A stretch of DNA of 64,000 nt from Fen-1467 sp035519475 (GCA_035519475.1 DATIWI010000252.1:1-64000); one strand, 5' to 3'. Counted from the stretch's first letter, positions 17,545 through 27,163 are shown. Notes: generated from the sequence alone by a model not told the origin. Program-made: numbers and translations.

Positions 17545-18969
17545 ATGATATCCTTGCGGAACCAGCCATCCGCCGGCGCGTGGTCGGTCGCGGTCGCCTT
17601 GCTCGAGCGGTGGCTGCGCGGGCGCGACCGGCTGGATGCGCTCATGGAGGCTCCGGGACTGCAGGCGGTTGGCGGCTGGCACGGCGCCGAGCGGGCGCGC
17701 TGCCAGCATCTCCTCTTCGGGGCGGTCCGCCACCATGGCCGGCTGGCCGCGGCCGTCGACGCACTGGTGCCAAAGCCGCCCCGGGCGCGTCTGCGGGCCG
17801 CTCTGCTGGTGGCCGGCTTTGAATTGCTGGAGGCGGGCGCGGCGCCCTCCGAGTCGGGGCAGGCGGCCCGGGTCGTGCACCACGCGGTCGGACAGGCAAA
17901 GGGTCTGCTCAGCCCGGCGGAGGCCCGCCTGGTCAACGCGGTGTTGCGGAAGCTGGCCCGGGCGCCGGAACTCCACGGCGCGATGCCCCCGGCTGAGGCG
18001 GACGCTGCGGAGCTGGCCCGGTTTTTTTCGCATCCCGAATGGCTCGTCCGCCGGTGGCGGGAGCATTTCGGCGTCGCGCCGGCGCGCCGTCTGCTGGAAT
18101 GGAATCAGTCGCCCCCGTCCGTCTGCGGACGCTGGCGCGGTCCCGGGAACGCGCCCGCTTGGCTGCGGGCGATGCCGTGGCCGGGTTTTTTCGTGATCCC
18201 GGCGGGTCACTGGGAGGAGGTCGAACGGTGGCTGGCCGAAGGCGTGCTCTATCTGCAGAATCCCGCGACGCAGCTTGCCGCCGAGCTGCTCGATCCGCGG
18301 CCGGGCGAGACCGTGCTGGACCTGTGCGCGGCGCCGGGCGGCAAGAGTCTGTTGCTGGCCGACCTGCTCGCGGCCCGGGCGGGCCACCCGTCGGCGGGTG
18401 TCTCTTCCGTCCCCCCCGTGGCCGGCGTGGCAGCGGCGGGCGGGATCGTCGCGGTCGACCTGCCCGACCGCCGCCGGATCGGACGGCTGAGAGAGAATCT
18501 CGCCAAGGTGCGTGCGGTGGAAATCAGCCTGATCCAAGCCGACGTGCGGGCGCTTTCGCCCGCCTTCCTTAAGGCGCAGCACCTGCCGGCGGCCTACGAT
18601 GCCGTGCTGCTCGATGCCCCCTGCTCCAATACTGGCGTGATTCGACACCGCGTGGACGTGAAATGGCGGCTGCGGGAGGCCGACGTGGCGAAACATGCGG
18701 CGCAGCAGCTCGCCCTGTTGACGGCGGCCGCGGGGCTTGTCGCCGGGACAGGACCGGGTTCTGCGGGCGCACCGTCAGCCGCCGCGGAGGCCGGCGGCCG
18801 GCTGGTGTACAGCACGTGCAGCCTTGAGCCCGAGGAGAACGAGGGGGTGATCGACTCGTTCCTGCGCGCGTCCGGCGGGCGGTTCGTACTCGAGCAGACG
18901 CGCTCCGCCCGCCCGTGGGAGACGGAATGCGATGGCGGCAGCGCGTTCCTGCTGCGCAGGGTGCGGTAG
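17545..18969 (+). CDS. rsmB: 16S rRNA m5C967 methyltransferase (RsmB/Sun family)
   Basis: A 474-residue RNA cytosine-C5 methyltransferase. An N-terminal NusB-like helical domain (about 10-140) precedes the Rossmann catalytic domain. Seen: SAM motif VLDLCAAPGGKSLLLADL; the motif IV Cys360 in DAPCSNTG, which releases product; and the nucleophile Cys425 in YSTCSLEPEEN. I prefer the ATG at 17545 (MISLRNQPSAG), which begins the helical domain; an upstream start 12 codons earlier is open. An insertion rich in Ala/Gly (about 285-305) lies after motif I. Confidence 0.9.
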   Translation: MISLRNQPSAGAWSVAVALLERWLRGRDRLDALMEAPGLQAVGGWHGAERARCQHLLFGAVRHHGRLAAAVDALVPKPPRARLRAALLVAGFELLEAGAAPSESGQAARVVHHAVGQAKGLLSPAEARLVNAVLRKLARAPELHGAMPPAEADAAELARFFSHPEWLVRRWREHFGVAPARRLLEWNQSPPSVCGRWRGPGNAPAWLRAMPWPGFFVIPAGHWEEVERWLAEGVLYLQNPATQLAAELLDPRPGETVLDLCAAPGGKSLLLADLLAARAGHPSAGVSSVPPVAGVAAAGGIVAVDLPDRRRIGRLRENLAKVRAVEISLIQADVRALSPAFLKAQHLPAAYDAVLLDAPCSNTGVIRHRVDVKWRLREADVAKHAAQQLALLTAAAGLVAGTGPGSAGAPSAAAEAGGRLVYSTCSLEPEENEGVIDSFLRASGGRFVLEQTRSARPWETECDGGSAFLLRRVR

Positions 18970-18971
18970 GT

Positions 18972-19051
18972 CTTGGTCTTGAGTCTGGCGTTTTGCGTCT
19001 TGAGTTGAGATCCGAATTCAACCCCAAACCCAAGACTCAAAACCCAAAACC
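18972..19051. repeat. CTTGAGTC-type inverted repeat after rsmB
   Basis: The left half carries TCTTGGTCTTGAGTC then GTTTTGCGTCTTGAGTT; the right half at 19024-19051 carries CCAAACCCAAGACTC then AAAACCCAAAACC, which is close to its reverse complement. It lies between the convergent genes rsmB (+) and the aspartic protease (-), where a bidirectional terminator would be expected. Similar words recur at 38727-38775 and 24829-24866. Confidence 0.65.
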
Positions 19052-19074
19052 AACGTCGGCCCGCGCCGGCCCGT

Positions 19075-20286
19075 TCACGGCACCAGATCGAAGACCGGCA
19101 GGGTCACCTGTTGCTCCTGATTGCCCTCGATGAAAGTGTAGGTGATGCGTGCGGCCGAGTGAATCAGTTCCTCGTACCGGGGCAAGGGCCAGGCCGACAC
19201 GGGCTCATCGTTGATGCGCGTGCACAGGTCTCCTCCTTGCACGCCGAGCTGTTCCGCGGCCGACTCCGCCACCACCGCCGCCACCCGCCAGTAGGCGGCG
19301 GTCTTGGTGAAGCTCAACCCGGTGCTGCGCAGGGGTGGCACCTTGACGGGGTCGAAAGTCGGCCGGAAGAAGGTGACCTGGTTGCGTTTCTGGTCGAAGG
19401 TCACGGCGAAGTTCCGCAACAACCCGCCGCCGATGGACGACAACTCGTCGGTCATGTCGACGATGGGATTCTCGATGACGTAAGCGCCGAGAGTAAGGGG
19501 CTGGGCGAGCCGGCCAACCATGCGGAGGCGGTCGCCCGCGAGCGTGGCCACGAGCGCGCCGGCCTTCGGTCCGTACTGAAAGCTGGGGTGCAGGCCGACG
19601 GTATTGAGACTGAGGGCGGCGTCACTGTTCGAGTCAACGAGGGCGATGAACGATTCCGCCCCGAGCTGGATCGGAATGAGCGGCGTGTTCTGCTCGTTGT
19701 TGAAGGGGATGGTGACGCCGGGCAGCGCCATGGGCACGCCGTGCGGGGTGATTCTGACCTCGGCGTGGACGTAGTCGAGTGTCAGCAGGGTGTCGCGGAA
19801 CAGCGGGAAGCCGAGGATGCCATCGATGCGCACGCCGAGGTGGTTGGAGAGGTCGGCGAGGTCATGCTCGAGCGCCGCAACACCCTCGAACCGTGCCGAA
19901 CCGAGGTCCAGACGTTTCAGGGTGACGGGATTGAGCTGCTTCACCTGGCCGTTCGCGCCGAGCACGCGCACGGGCGCCTGATTGCCCCGGGCGCGGGCGC
20001 CGAAACGCTTCGCGAGGTCGGGCGTGACCAGGGTGGCGGACGAGCCGGTGTCGATGATGAAATGGAAGGGACCGTGCTTGTCTCCCGGCGTCTCGATGAC
20101 GAGGAAATTGGAAATGAGCGACGCCTTGAGCACGCTTTGCGCCGACTCCAGGCTCGTCCGCCGCGGCGGCCGGCGGAAGGTGGCGCAGCCGGCGAGGAGC
20201 ACGACGAGACCGGCGGCGAACAGCCGCGGCAGGACGCGGACGCCGCAGGACCGAAGCGGGGGTGAGAGACGCGAAGGCGAGGTCAT
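19075..20286 (-). CDS. Lipoprotein aspartic protease (pepsin/retropepsin-like) with PDZ-like C-terminus
   Basis: A 403-residue exported protein. The signal ends in a lipobox LLAGC with Cys34 as the lipidation site. The retropepsin-type active site is FIIDTGSSATLV with Asp79, followed by the flap and GILGFPLF. A second aspartyl repeat at about 214-226 reads IALVDSNSDAALSL, with Asp218-Ser-Asn in place of Asp-Thr-Gly. The C-terminal about 80 residues (VVAESAAEQLGVQGGDLCTRIND) look like a PDZ domain. Likely a periplasmic protease; whether the second site is active is unclear. It overlaps the upstream MFS gene by 4 bp. Confidence 0.85.
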   Translation of the reverse strand: MTSPSRLSPPLRSCGVRVLPRLFAAGLVVLLAGCATFRRPPRRTSLESAQSVLKASLISNFLVIETPGDKHGPFHFIIDTGSSATLVTPDLAKRFGARARGNQAPVRVLGANGQVKQLNPVTLKRLDLGSARFEGVAALEHDLADLSNHLGVRIDGILGFPLFRDTLLTLDYVHAEVRITPHGVPMALPGVTIPFNNEQNTPLIPIQLGAESFIALVDSNSDAALSLNTVGLHPSFQYGPKAGALVATLAGDRLRMVGRLAQPLTLGAYVIENPIVDMTDELSSIGGGLLRNFAVTFDQKRNQVTFFRPTFDPVKVPPLRSTGLSFTKTAAYWRVAAVVAESAAEQLGVQGGDLCTRINDEPVSAWPLPRYEELIHSAARITYTFIEGNQEQQVTLPVFDLVP

Positions 20287-21605
20287 TTTTCCGGTTCGGG
20301 CAGGCGGAGGCTCATGGTGATGGGCACCAGCATGATGAGACCTCCCAGCGCATAAAGGCCTTCGGGGTGAAGCCGCCAGTAAATGAGGCCACCGGCCACC
20401 GGTCCAATCGCGCGGGCCAGCGAACCGAGCGACCGGAAGACGCCGAGGACGCGGCCTTGCTCGTCGACGCGGCTGTAAAGCGAAATGAGGGCGGATACGG
20501 CGGAGTTGGTGAAGCCGGAGCCGAGCGCCAGGCAGGCGAGCCCGAGGTAAAGCACCGCCCGGCTCGGCGCAAATCCGATCAGAAAGAGCGCGAGCATGAA
20601 GACGGTCACACCGGCCACCAGCACGCGGCGCTCGCCGAACCGCGGAACGGCCCGGCGCACGAGCACGCCTTGAGTGAGAATCGACATGACGCCAATGAAG
20701 ACGAATAGCGCGGTCATCTGCCGCGGCGTATAAGCGAACCGATCGGCGGCGAGGAAGGCCAGCGAGAATTCGACGGCGCTGAAGGCCAGGGCAAAGACGA
20801 AATAGAGCAGGTTCGAGCGCCGGACGCGGAGATCAACGATGCCGAAGAGGGCCTTGACCGGATGGCGCTCGCGCGGCGACCCGGTTCCGCGGGCGCCGGG
20901 TGGACGGGTCTCGACAAAGCGGGCGTAGATCCAGGCGAGGTTGAGCAGGCAGCAGGCGAAGGCGATCAGCGCTGGGAGGGAGAACGGGTGGATGCCGTAG
21001 GCCGCCAGGCCCGGATGCCGCGTGAGCAGGTTGAAGCCGGACATCAGGCCGCCGAGGGCGGGCCCAGTGATGAAGCCCAGCCCAAAGGCCACGCCGACAA
21101 GGCCCATGCCCTTTGCGCGGTCTTCGCGCGAGGTCACATCGGCCACCGCGGCGGTGGCGACGGAGAGATTGCCGCTCATGGCGCCCCCGAACAGGCGGGC
21201 GAGGATGAACAGCCAGAACGAGCCGCTGACGACCCACAGCAGGTAGCTGAAGGTAATGCCCGCCACAGTGAGCAGGAGGACGCGACGGCGGCCGAGGCGG
21301 TCGGAGAGGTCGCCCCAGTAGGGTGCGAACAGAAACTGCAGCAGGGAGTAGAGCGAGCCGAGCACACCGCCGAACAGCACTGGGGTATAGCCACCGCCCC
21401 CACCCGTGACGCGGGCGAAGGTGTCGATCTGAGCCAGCAACCACCCGAGCAGACCACCGTGTCCCTCGCGACCGAGATAATACTCCAGCATCGCGGGGAA
21501 AAGCGGGAAGATGATCGAGAACCCGATCAGGTCGATGTAAAGCGTGAGAAAGATGACGCCCAGCGAGAGTGGTTTGGACGCGGGTGCGGCGGGGGCGGTA
21601 GTCAC
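20283..21605 (-). CDS. Major facilitator superfamily transporter (TetA-like)
   Basis: A 440-residue 12-helix transporter. The MFS motif between helices 2 and 3 is visible as YWGDLSDRLGRRRVLLLT, and helix 5 resembles the antiporter motif (GVAFGLGFITGPALGG). The protein resembles the TetA/DHA1 drug-efflux group; substrate unknown. A central loop (VETRPPGARGTGSPRER) separates the two halves. I take GTG at 21605 (VTTAPAAPASKPLSLG); a TTG 15 codons upstream is also open. Co-directional and 4 bp overlapping with the aspartic protease, so the two are co-expressed. Confidence 0.9.
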   Translation of the reverse strand: MTTAPAAPASKPLSLGVIFLTLYIDLIGFSIIFPLFPAMLEYYLGREGHGGLLGWLLAQIDTFARVTGGGGGYTPVLFGGVLGSLYSLLQFLFAPYWGDLSDRLGRRRVLLLTVAGITFSYLLWVVSGSFWLFILARLFGGAMSGNLSVATAAVADVTSREDRAKGMGLVGVAFGLGFITGPALGGLMSGFNLLTRHPGLAAYGIHPFSLPALIAFACCLLNLAWIYARFVETRPPGARGTGSPRERHPVKALFGIVDLRVRRSNLLYFVFALAFSAVEFSLAFLAADRFAYTPRQMTALFVFIGVMSILTQGVLVRRAVPRFGERRVLVAGVTVFMLALFLIGFAPSRAVLYLGLACLALGSGFTNSAVSALISLYSRVDEQGRVLGVFRSLGSLARAIGPVAGGLIYWRLHPEGLYALGGLIMLVPITMSLRLPEPEK

Positions 21606-21782
21606 GAGAAAAGGAAAGGCCAACGCTAGCGCGGGGTCGGACGGGTGCAACCGAAGTTTCGTCCAGAAGGATGAAAGGTTGCGCGCGCTCCGCGCGGCCG
21701 CCGTTCCCCGGATCCCGCGCCGGGTGGAGCGGACGCGACCTGGAACCGCTCGTCTTCCTGGCGCGCGGCAGGAACCGCGGCG

Positions 21783-22190
21783 CTACGGGCGGGGTGTCCG
21801 GCCCTCGAGATGGAAGCGGTGCAGCGCGCGGTGCACCACCGGCGCCAGGAGCACGCCCACGGTGGTGAGGAAGGCCACGCCGCTGAAGATCGCGTAGAAG
21901 CCCGCAAAGATGCGCCCGGCGGCCGTCTTGATCGGATCGAGCGGCCCCATGCCGGACAGGATCATCGCCGCGTTGGCAAACGCGTCGGTCCAGCGCAGGC
22001 CTTCGAAGAAGTGATAGCCGCCCATCCCGACGAGGAGGCCGGCGACGAGGAAACCCGCGGCGATCAGGCCGTGGCGGACCAGGCGACGGTAATAATCGCG
22101 GCGCGGCAGCAGCGGTTCGTTGCGGTGCTCAAACACGGCGCGACGGGATTTCCATGACGATCCGCCGTCGAACGCGACCCAAAAAGACAC
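21783..22190 (-). CDS. Degenerate two-helix ion-channel-like membrane protein
   Basis: A 135-residue protein starting with GTG. Layout: about 35 soluble residues, TM1 (about 41-60, LIAAGFLVAGLLVGMGGYHF), an amphipathic pore-helix-like stretch, the loop ILSGMGPLDP, and TM2 (about 92-118). This is the TM1-P-loop-TM2 pattern of the Ion_trans_2 potassium channels, but the TVGYG filter is replaced by SGMGP. It ends in a His/Arg-rich tail. It may be a non-selective or non-conducting homologue; function unknown. Confidence 0.75.
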   Translation of the reverse strand: MSFWVAFDGGSSWKSRRAVFEHRNEPLLPRRDYYRRLVRHGLIAAGFLVAGLLVGMGGYHFFEGLRWTDAFANAAMILSGMGPLDPIKTAAGRIFAGFYAIFSGVAFLTTVGVLLAPVVHRALHRFHLEGRTPRP

Positions 22191-22271
22191 GCCGGCCTTA
22201 CCGAGGCCGGCGAAATCGCCGCGACGCCGGGCGATCGCCCCTGCGCCCGGGGGGCGTCGGCCGCGGGGCGG

Positions 22272-23540
<1,269 letters not shown>

Positions 23541-23630
23541 GGGTGTCAAGGGATGGAGGTCAAGTCCAACGCAACAGGTTCCCGGCTCCAAGCCAAGCCG
23601 CAATCCCGCGGCGCGCCGCAGCCCGGCCGG

Positions 23631-24116
23631 CTACGCCGCCGGCACGAGGGTCTTGAGCAGGTTGACGACGCTCGGCACGGCCTCGACGAGATTGTCGCGG
23701 CAGGTTTCGTAAACGCCGAGCGGGCCGCCGTAGGGATCATCAACCTCGGGATCGACGGGCGGCGGCAGGAACTGGCGGAAGAGGTAGAGATGCTTGGGCA
23801 CCCGTTCGAACTGCAGCTGGATCATGGCCCGCTGGGATTCGGTCATGCAAAACACGACGAGGGCCCCGTCCAGCAGCTGCTGGGTCACGGGCTGGCTGGC
23901 GTGCGGCGAGAGGTCGATCCCGACCTTCTTCATGGCGATCGCCGCGTTGTCAGAGATCGGATCACCGCGGCGCGCCGCGATCCCGGCGGAGACCACCGGC
24001 AGCGATTTGAGCGGTTCGCTCTGGCCGGCAAGAAAGTGCTGGAGGAGGCCGGCGGCCATGGGACTGCGGCAGATGTTCGCCGTGCAGACGATGAGAATAT
24101 GGCCGGGGCCGGGCAT
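23631..24116 (-). CDS. Low-molecular-weight protein-tyrosine phosphatase
   Basis: A 161-residue phosphatase of the arsenate-reductase-like fold. The P-loop is CTANICRS with nucleophile Cys11 and Arg17, and the general acid lies in VDDPYGG (Asp126/Asp127-Pro). In bacteria these enzymes often act with tyrosine kinases of capsule export or on low-molecular-weight protein arginine phosphates. A polysaccharide-export lipoprotein is encoded about 7 kb away but not adjacent. It sits between glyA and the 236-residue exported protein. Confidence 0.93.
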   Translation of the reverse strand: MPGPGHILIVCTANICRSPMAAGLLQHFLAGQSEPLKSLPVVSAGIAARRGDPISDNAAIAMKKVGIDLSPHASQPVTQQLLDGALVVFCMTESQRAMIQLQFERVPKHLYLFRQFLPPPVDPEVDDPYGGPLGVYETCRDNLVEAVPSVVNLLKTLVPAA

Positions 24117-24189
24117 GCGGGATTTTCGTGAATAAGCAGGCGGTGGCGGAGGGTGTCGAGGGAAGAAACTTCGTGCCGGTCGCGCCCGC

Positions 24190-24900
24190 TCAAGCTGGCG
24201 GCAGTTTCCCGAGGGCCAGCAGCGCGCGGTGCAGCTGCACGGCCCGCTGCAGGACGACGTCCTTGAGCACCGCCTCGGGCGCGGGTGCGGCCGCCGGCGT
24301 GGGGGAGGGTGCCGGCGCGGCCCCGCTCGGATCCGGAGCCGGCGCCGGGGGCGGTTCGCGGCCGGCCGCCTCGGCGGTGTGCTCGTGAGCCAGCGCGGCT
24401 TCATCAAAGCGGGGCTTGGCCATCTTCTCGCTGGTCAAAGATTCAACGGAGGCGCCGCCATCGAGCGCATCGTAGGCACGGCGGTCGGCCTCGGGGCTCA
24501 CGGTCAGGGCAAGGTCCGGTGTCAGGCCGGGCGCGGCGAGCCCGATGCTGATGAGCGCCGGCGCCCGCTCCCGGATCGCGGCGAGCAGGGCGGGCGCGGT
24601 GTCGGGGCCGACCAGCGCGAAGAGCGGCGCGCGGCGCGGCCGGGCGGGCAAATCGGGCGGGAGCGCCTGCGCGGGATCGCCGGTCGTGTGCCGAAGATCG
24701 ACGACCAGCGCCGGCGCCTTCCAGGAATCGGCCAGGGCCGCCGCGTCTTCCGGGAGTCGGTGCAGGCGCACGTAGGCGAGGTTCCGGCCGAGATCCACCG
24801 GTGCGGCGGGCGGCGTCGCGGCCCGAAGACTCAAGAGTGAAACCTGAAGACCGAAGACCAGCAGCCAGCAGCCCGCTCCGGTCAGCCGGAGGCGGGACAT
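24190..24900 (-). CDS. Exported Ala/Pro-rich protein of unknown function
   Basis: A 236-residue protein with a signal-peptide-like N-terminus (MSRLRLTGAGCWLLVFGLQV), a central region reminiscent of C-terminal-processing-peptidase-type alpha/beta folds (ALVVDLRHTTGDPAQALP) but without recognisable catalytic residues, and a disordered Ala/Pro linker (about 190-215). It follows purD with a 26-bp gap. Its signal-peptide region coincides with a CTTGAGTC-type repeat at 24829-24866, so the N-terminus appears partly repeat-derived. Function not recognised. Confidence 0.7.
   Translation of the reverse strand: MSRLRLTGAGCWLLVFGLQVSLLSLRAATPPAAPVDLGRNLAYVRLHRLPEDAAALADSWKAPALVVDLRHTTGDPAQALPPDLPARPRRAPLFALVGPDTAPALLAAIRERAPALISIGLAAPGLTPDLALTVSPEADRRAYDALDGGASVESLTSEKMAKPRFDEAALAHEHTAEAAGREPPPAPAPDPSGAAPAPSPTPAAAPAPEAVLKDVVLQRAVQLHRALLALGKLPPA
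24829..24866. repeat. CTTGAGTC-type repeat inside a coding region
   Basis: The plus strand reads GACTCAAGAGTGAAACCTGAA then GACCGAAGACCAGCAGCC-like words, the same vocabulary as the intergenic repeats at 18972-19051 and 38727-38775. Here it falls inside the first codons of the 236-residue exported protein. It suggests a repeat inserted at the gene start or that the true start lies downstream. Confidence 0.4.
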
Positions 24901-24926
24901 CCACCAAAGGAAACAAGAGCGGGAAG

Positions 24927-26216
24927 TCACTGCCGGTTCAATTGACGGGCGCCAATGTCGCGGCGAAAGTACTTCGAGTCAAAACCGACCTGATCGCACA
25001 CGGCATAGGCGCGATCCGCCGCGGCGCGCAGCGTGGCGGCCCGCGCGCACACGCCGAGAACCCGGCCACCGGCGGAGACGATCCGCCGCTGCGGGTCAAG
25101 CGCCGTACCGGCGTGCACGATCCAGGCGTCGGGGCCCGGCGTGGCCGGCAGCGTGATTTTCCCGCCCTTGGGATAAAGGCCCGGATATCCCTTCGCCGCG
25201 ACCACGACACAGATGACCGGCTCCGGTCGCTCGGCGACCGTAACCCTGCCGAGGCGGCCTTGCACGGCCGCCCACATGAGCGCGAGCGGATCGGCCGCCA
25301 GGCGCGGCAGGATCACCTGAGTCTCGGGGTCGCCGAAGCGGGTGTTGAATTCGAGCACCTGCGGCCCGTCGGCGGTGAGCATCAGCCCGATGTAGAGCGT
25401 TCCGCGGAAATCGATGCCCTCCGCCGCAATGGCCTCGACGCTCGGACCGGCAATCGTCCGCACGATCACCTCCAGCAGGGCGGGTGTCACCACCTCGGCC
25501 GGCGAATACGCCCCCATGCCGCCCGTGTTCGCGCCGGTGTCGTTGTCGCCCACGCGCTTGTGGTCCTGGCTCGTCGGCAGCACGACGAAATCGCGGCCCG
25601 AGACGATGAGATGGATCGACGTCTCCTCGCCGAACAGGCAGTCCTCGAGGAGCACCCGCCGCCCGCTGGCGCCGAACATCCCGCCCTCGAGCATGCCGCG
25701 CACGGCGGCCTCGGCCTCGGCGAGGCTCTGCGCCACAATCACGCCCTTGCCGGCGGCCAGGCCATCGGCCTTGACGACGATGGGAGCCCGGCGCGCGCGC
25801 AGGTAGGCGAGGGCGGGGGCGGCTTCGGAGAAAAACGCGGCGGGCGCGGTGGGAATCCGGTGTTTGAGCAGCAGCTCCTTGGCAAAGATTTTGGAAGCCT
25901 CGAGCCGGGCGCCGTCGCGTTTCGGGCCGTAGGCCGGGATGCCGGCCGCGGCGAGGGCGTCGACCAGCCCGAGCGACAGCGGTACCTCGGGGCCGACGAC
26001 CACGAAGCCGATCTTTTCGCGCTGCGCGAGCGCAACGAGGCCGGGCACGTCGTCGGCGTGCACCGGGAAACAGACGGTCTCCTGAGCAATGCCGCCATTG
26101 CCGGGCGCGGCGACGACACGCGGGCGGGCCGGCGAGGCCAGACAGGCCTTGACCAGGGCGTGTTCACGGCCGCCGGAGCCGACGATGAGGACCGAAGAAG
26201 GAAGGGAATGGGCCAA
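24927..26216 (-). CDS. purD: Phosphoribosylamine-glycine ligase
   Basis: A 429-residue ATP-grasp enzyme, the second step of de novo purine synthesis. Signatures: VLIVGSGGREHALVKA at the N-terminus, VVKADGLAAGKGVIVA (ATP-grasp loop), QDHKRVGDNDTGANTGGMG and EFNTRFGDPETQ. Only a TTG start (26216) fits the conserved N-terminus: no ATG or GTG occurs nearby, and a stop lies in frame a few codons upstream. A run of five 7-bp repeats lies immediately upstream. It works in the same one-carbon/purine network as glyA nearby. Confidence 0.96.
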   Translation of the reverse strand: MAHSLPSSVLIVGSGGREHALVKACLASPARPRVVAAPGNGGIAQETVCFPVHADDVPGLVALAQREKIGFVVVGPEVPLSLGLVDALAAAGIPAYGPKRDGARLEASKIFAKELLLKHRIPTAPAAFFSEAAPALAYLRARRAPIVVKADGLAAGKGVIVAQSLAEAEAAVRGMLEGGMFGASGRRVLLEDCLFGEETSIHLIVSGRDFVVLPTSQDHKRVGDNDTGANTGGMGAYSPAEVVTPALLEVIVRTIAGPSVEAIAAEGIDFRGTLYIGLMLTADGPQVLEFNTRFGDPETQVILPRLAADPLALMWAAVQGRLGRVTVAERPEPVICVVVAAKGYPGLYPKGGKITLPATPGPDAWIVHAGTALDPQRRIVSAGGRVLGVCARAATLRAAADRAYAVCDQVGFDSKYFRRDIGARQLNRQ

Positions 26217-26220
26217 GCGA

Positions 26221-26255
26221 AAGGTCGAAGGTCAAAGGTCGCCGGTCGCAGGTCG
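26221..26255. repeat. Five tandem 7-bp repeats in front of purD
   Basis: Units on the plus strand: AAGGTCG, AAGGTCA, AAGGTCG, CCGGTCG, CAGGTCG. They end 4 bp upstream of the TTG start of purD, so they would lie in its leader or ribosome-binding region. Confidence 0.6.
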
Positions 26256-26296
26256 ATTCAAAAAAGTCGCCCTCCTCGACAGAGGTACCTTGGCGG

Positions 26297-26352
26297 CTTT
26301 GCGCCTTGGCGTGAGGATGTCGGAGCTCACGCCAAGGCGCCAAGGCGCAAAG
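26297..26352. repeat. GCGCCTTGGCGTGAG palindrome between purD and the DUF3795 gene
   Basis: Perfect 15-bp arms GCGCCTTGGCGTGAG (26301-26315) and CTCACGCCAAGGCGC (26326-26340) with a 10-bp spacer; the outer flanks CTTT and an additional CAAGGCGCAAAG extend the similarity. It lies 3' of the DUF3795 gene and 5' of purD on the minus strand. Same family as 1522-1617. It could fold as a very stable mRNA hairpin and act as a terminator-like barrier. Confidence 0.75.
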
Positions 26353-26362
26353 TGGGGAATGC

Positions 26363-26797
26363 CTACGAGCGCCAGTTTTTTACGGGATCGCAGCCGAAGC
26401 ACTTGCCGTTATGGACGCTGCGCAGGCCGCCGCACTTCGGGCAGCCGAAGCGCGACTGCTGGAAGCGGACAAACGCTTGCGCGCCGTCTTTTCGGATCAT
26501 CTCGAGGTTTTCGAGGAAGCTCATGCCATAGGTCGTCCGGTAGCGCCGGTCGATCGTTGTGAGCCGTTCGCAGGGATAGTCCGGGCATTCGAAACAATAC
26601 TCGACTCGGCCCGTTGCCAGGTGTCGGCACGGGCCCTTCAGGTAGGCGCACTGCTTGTTCCGCGCCCGGCAGCCGATGCAATGACTGATGGCACCGCGCT
26701 TCCGCGGCACGCCGTGCGTCTGCGCGAGGTACCCGCTGCAGACCGCGCAGTCCATCCCGCACGGAGCGATCAGGCGGACGCGGTCGGCGAGGTTCAT
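26363..26797 (-). CDS. DUF3795-type cysteine-rich protein
   Basis: A 144-residue protein with 14 or so cysteines in paired motifs: APCGMDCAVCSGYLA near the N-terminus, CIGCRARNKQCAY, YCFECPDYPCERL and a terminal zinc-ribbon pair CPKCGGL ... CFGCDP. This pattern matches the DUF3795 family, whose function is unknown; metal or Fe-S binding is likely. ATG at 26797 is used; a TTG one codon upstream is also possible. It stands alone between repeats. Confidence 0.85.
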   Translation of the reverse strand: MNLADRVRLIAPCGMDCAVCSGYLAQTHGVPRKRGAISHCIGCRARNKQCAYLKGPCRHLATGRVEYCFECPDYPCERLTTIDRRYRTTYGMSFLENLEMIRKDGAQAFVRFQQSRFGCPKCGGLRSVHNGKCFGCDPVKNWRS

Positions 26798-26941
26798 CAA
26801 TGTGCCGGGGTACTCAGGTCACGATACAGTTGCTCGATGAACTTGTCGGGGTGAAGTGGCCGCCACCCCATTTCTCGAAGCCGGCGAGCGCCGTTCCGGC
26901 GTTGCCTCAGGCGGCTGGCTCGACTCGTTGTTCATCGACGG

Positions 26942-27163
26942 TCAGAACGGCGGTGGAATGACGAAGGCCCCTTCGCCCTTCTTCGTTCTCTCGGTTTCCG
27001 CCGCTTCGAGCGCCTTCCGCGCCTTGGATTCGTCCGCCTCGATCCGCGCTCTTTCTCTTTTCGTGAACAGCAGCTCAGCCGGCAGCCGGGCACCGCAATA
27101 GCTGCAGAGCGGAGAAAAGCGGGAGACGAGCGGCTTTCCACACGACGGGCACGTGTATTGCAT
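26942..27163 (-). CDS. Small zinc-ribbon protein
   Basis: A 73-residue protein starting MQYTCPSCGKPLVSR, with CxxC pairs CPSC and CSYC spaced to bind one zinc. A charged helical segment follows (TKRERARIEADESKARK and more) and the protein ends FVIPPPF. The frame is open upstream, but the composition there is not protein-like. Function unknown; such proteins are common small regulators or adaptors. Confidence 0.7.
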   Translation of the reverse strand: MQYTCPSCGKPLVSRFSPLCSYCGARLPAELLFTKRERARIEADESKARKALEAAETERTKKGEGAFVIPPPF

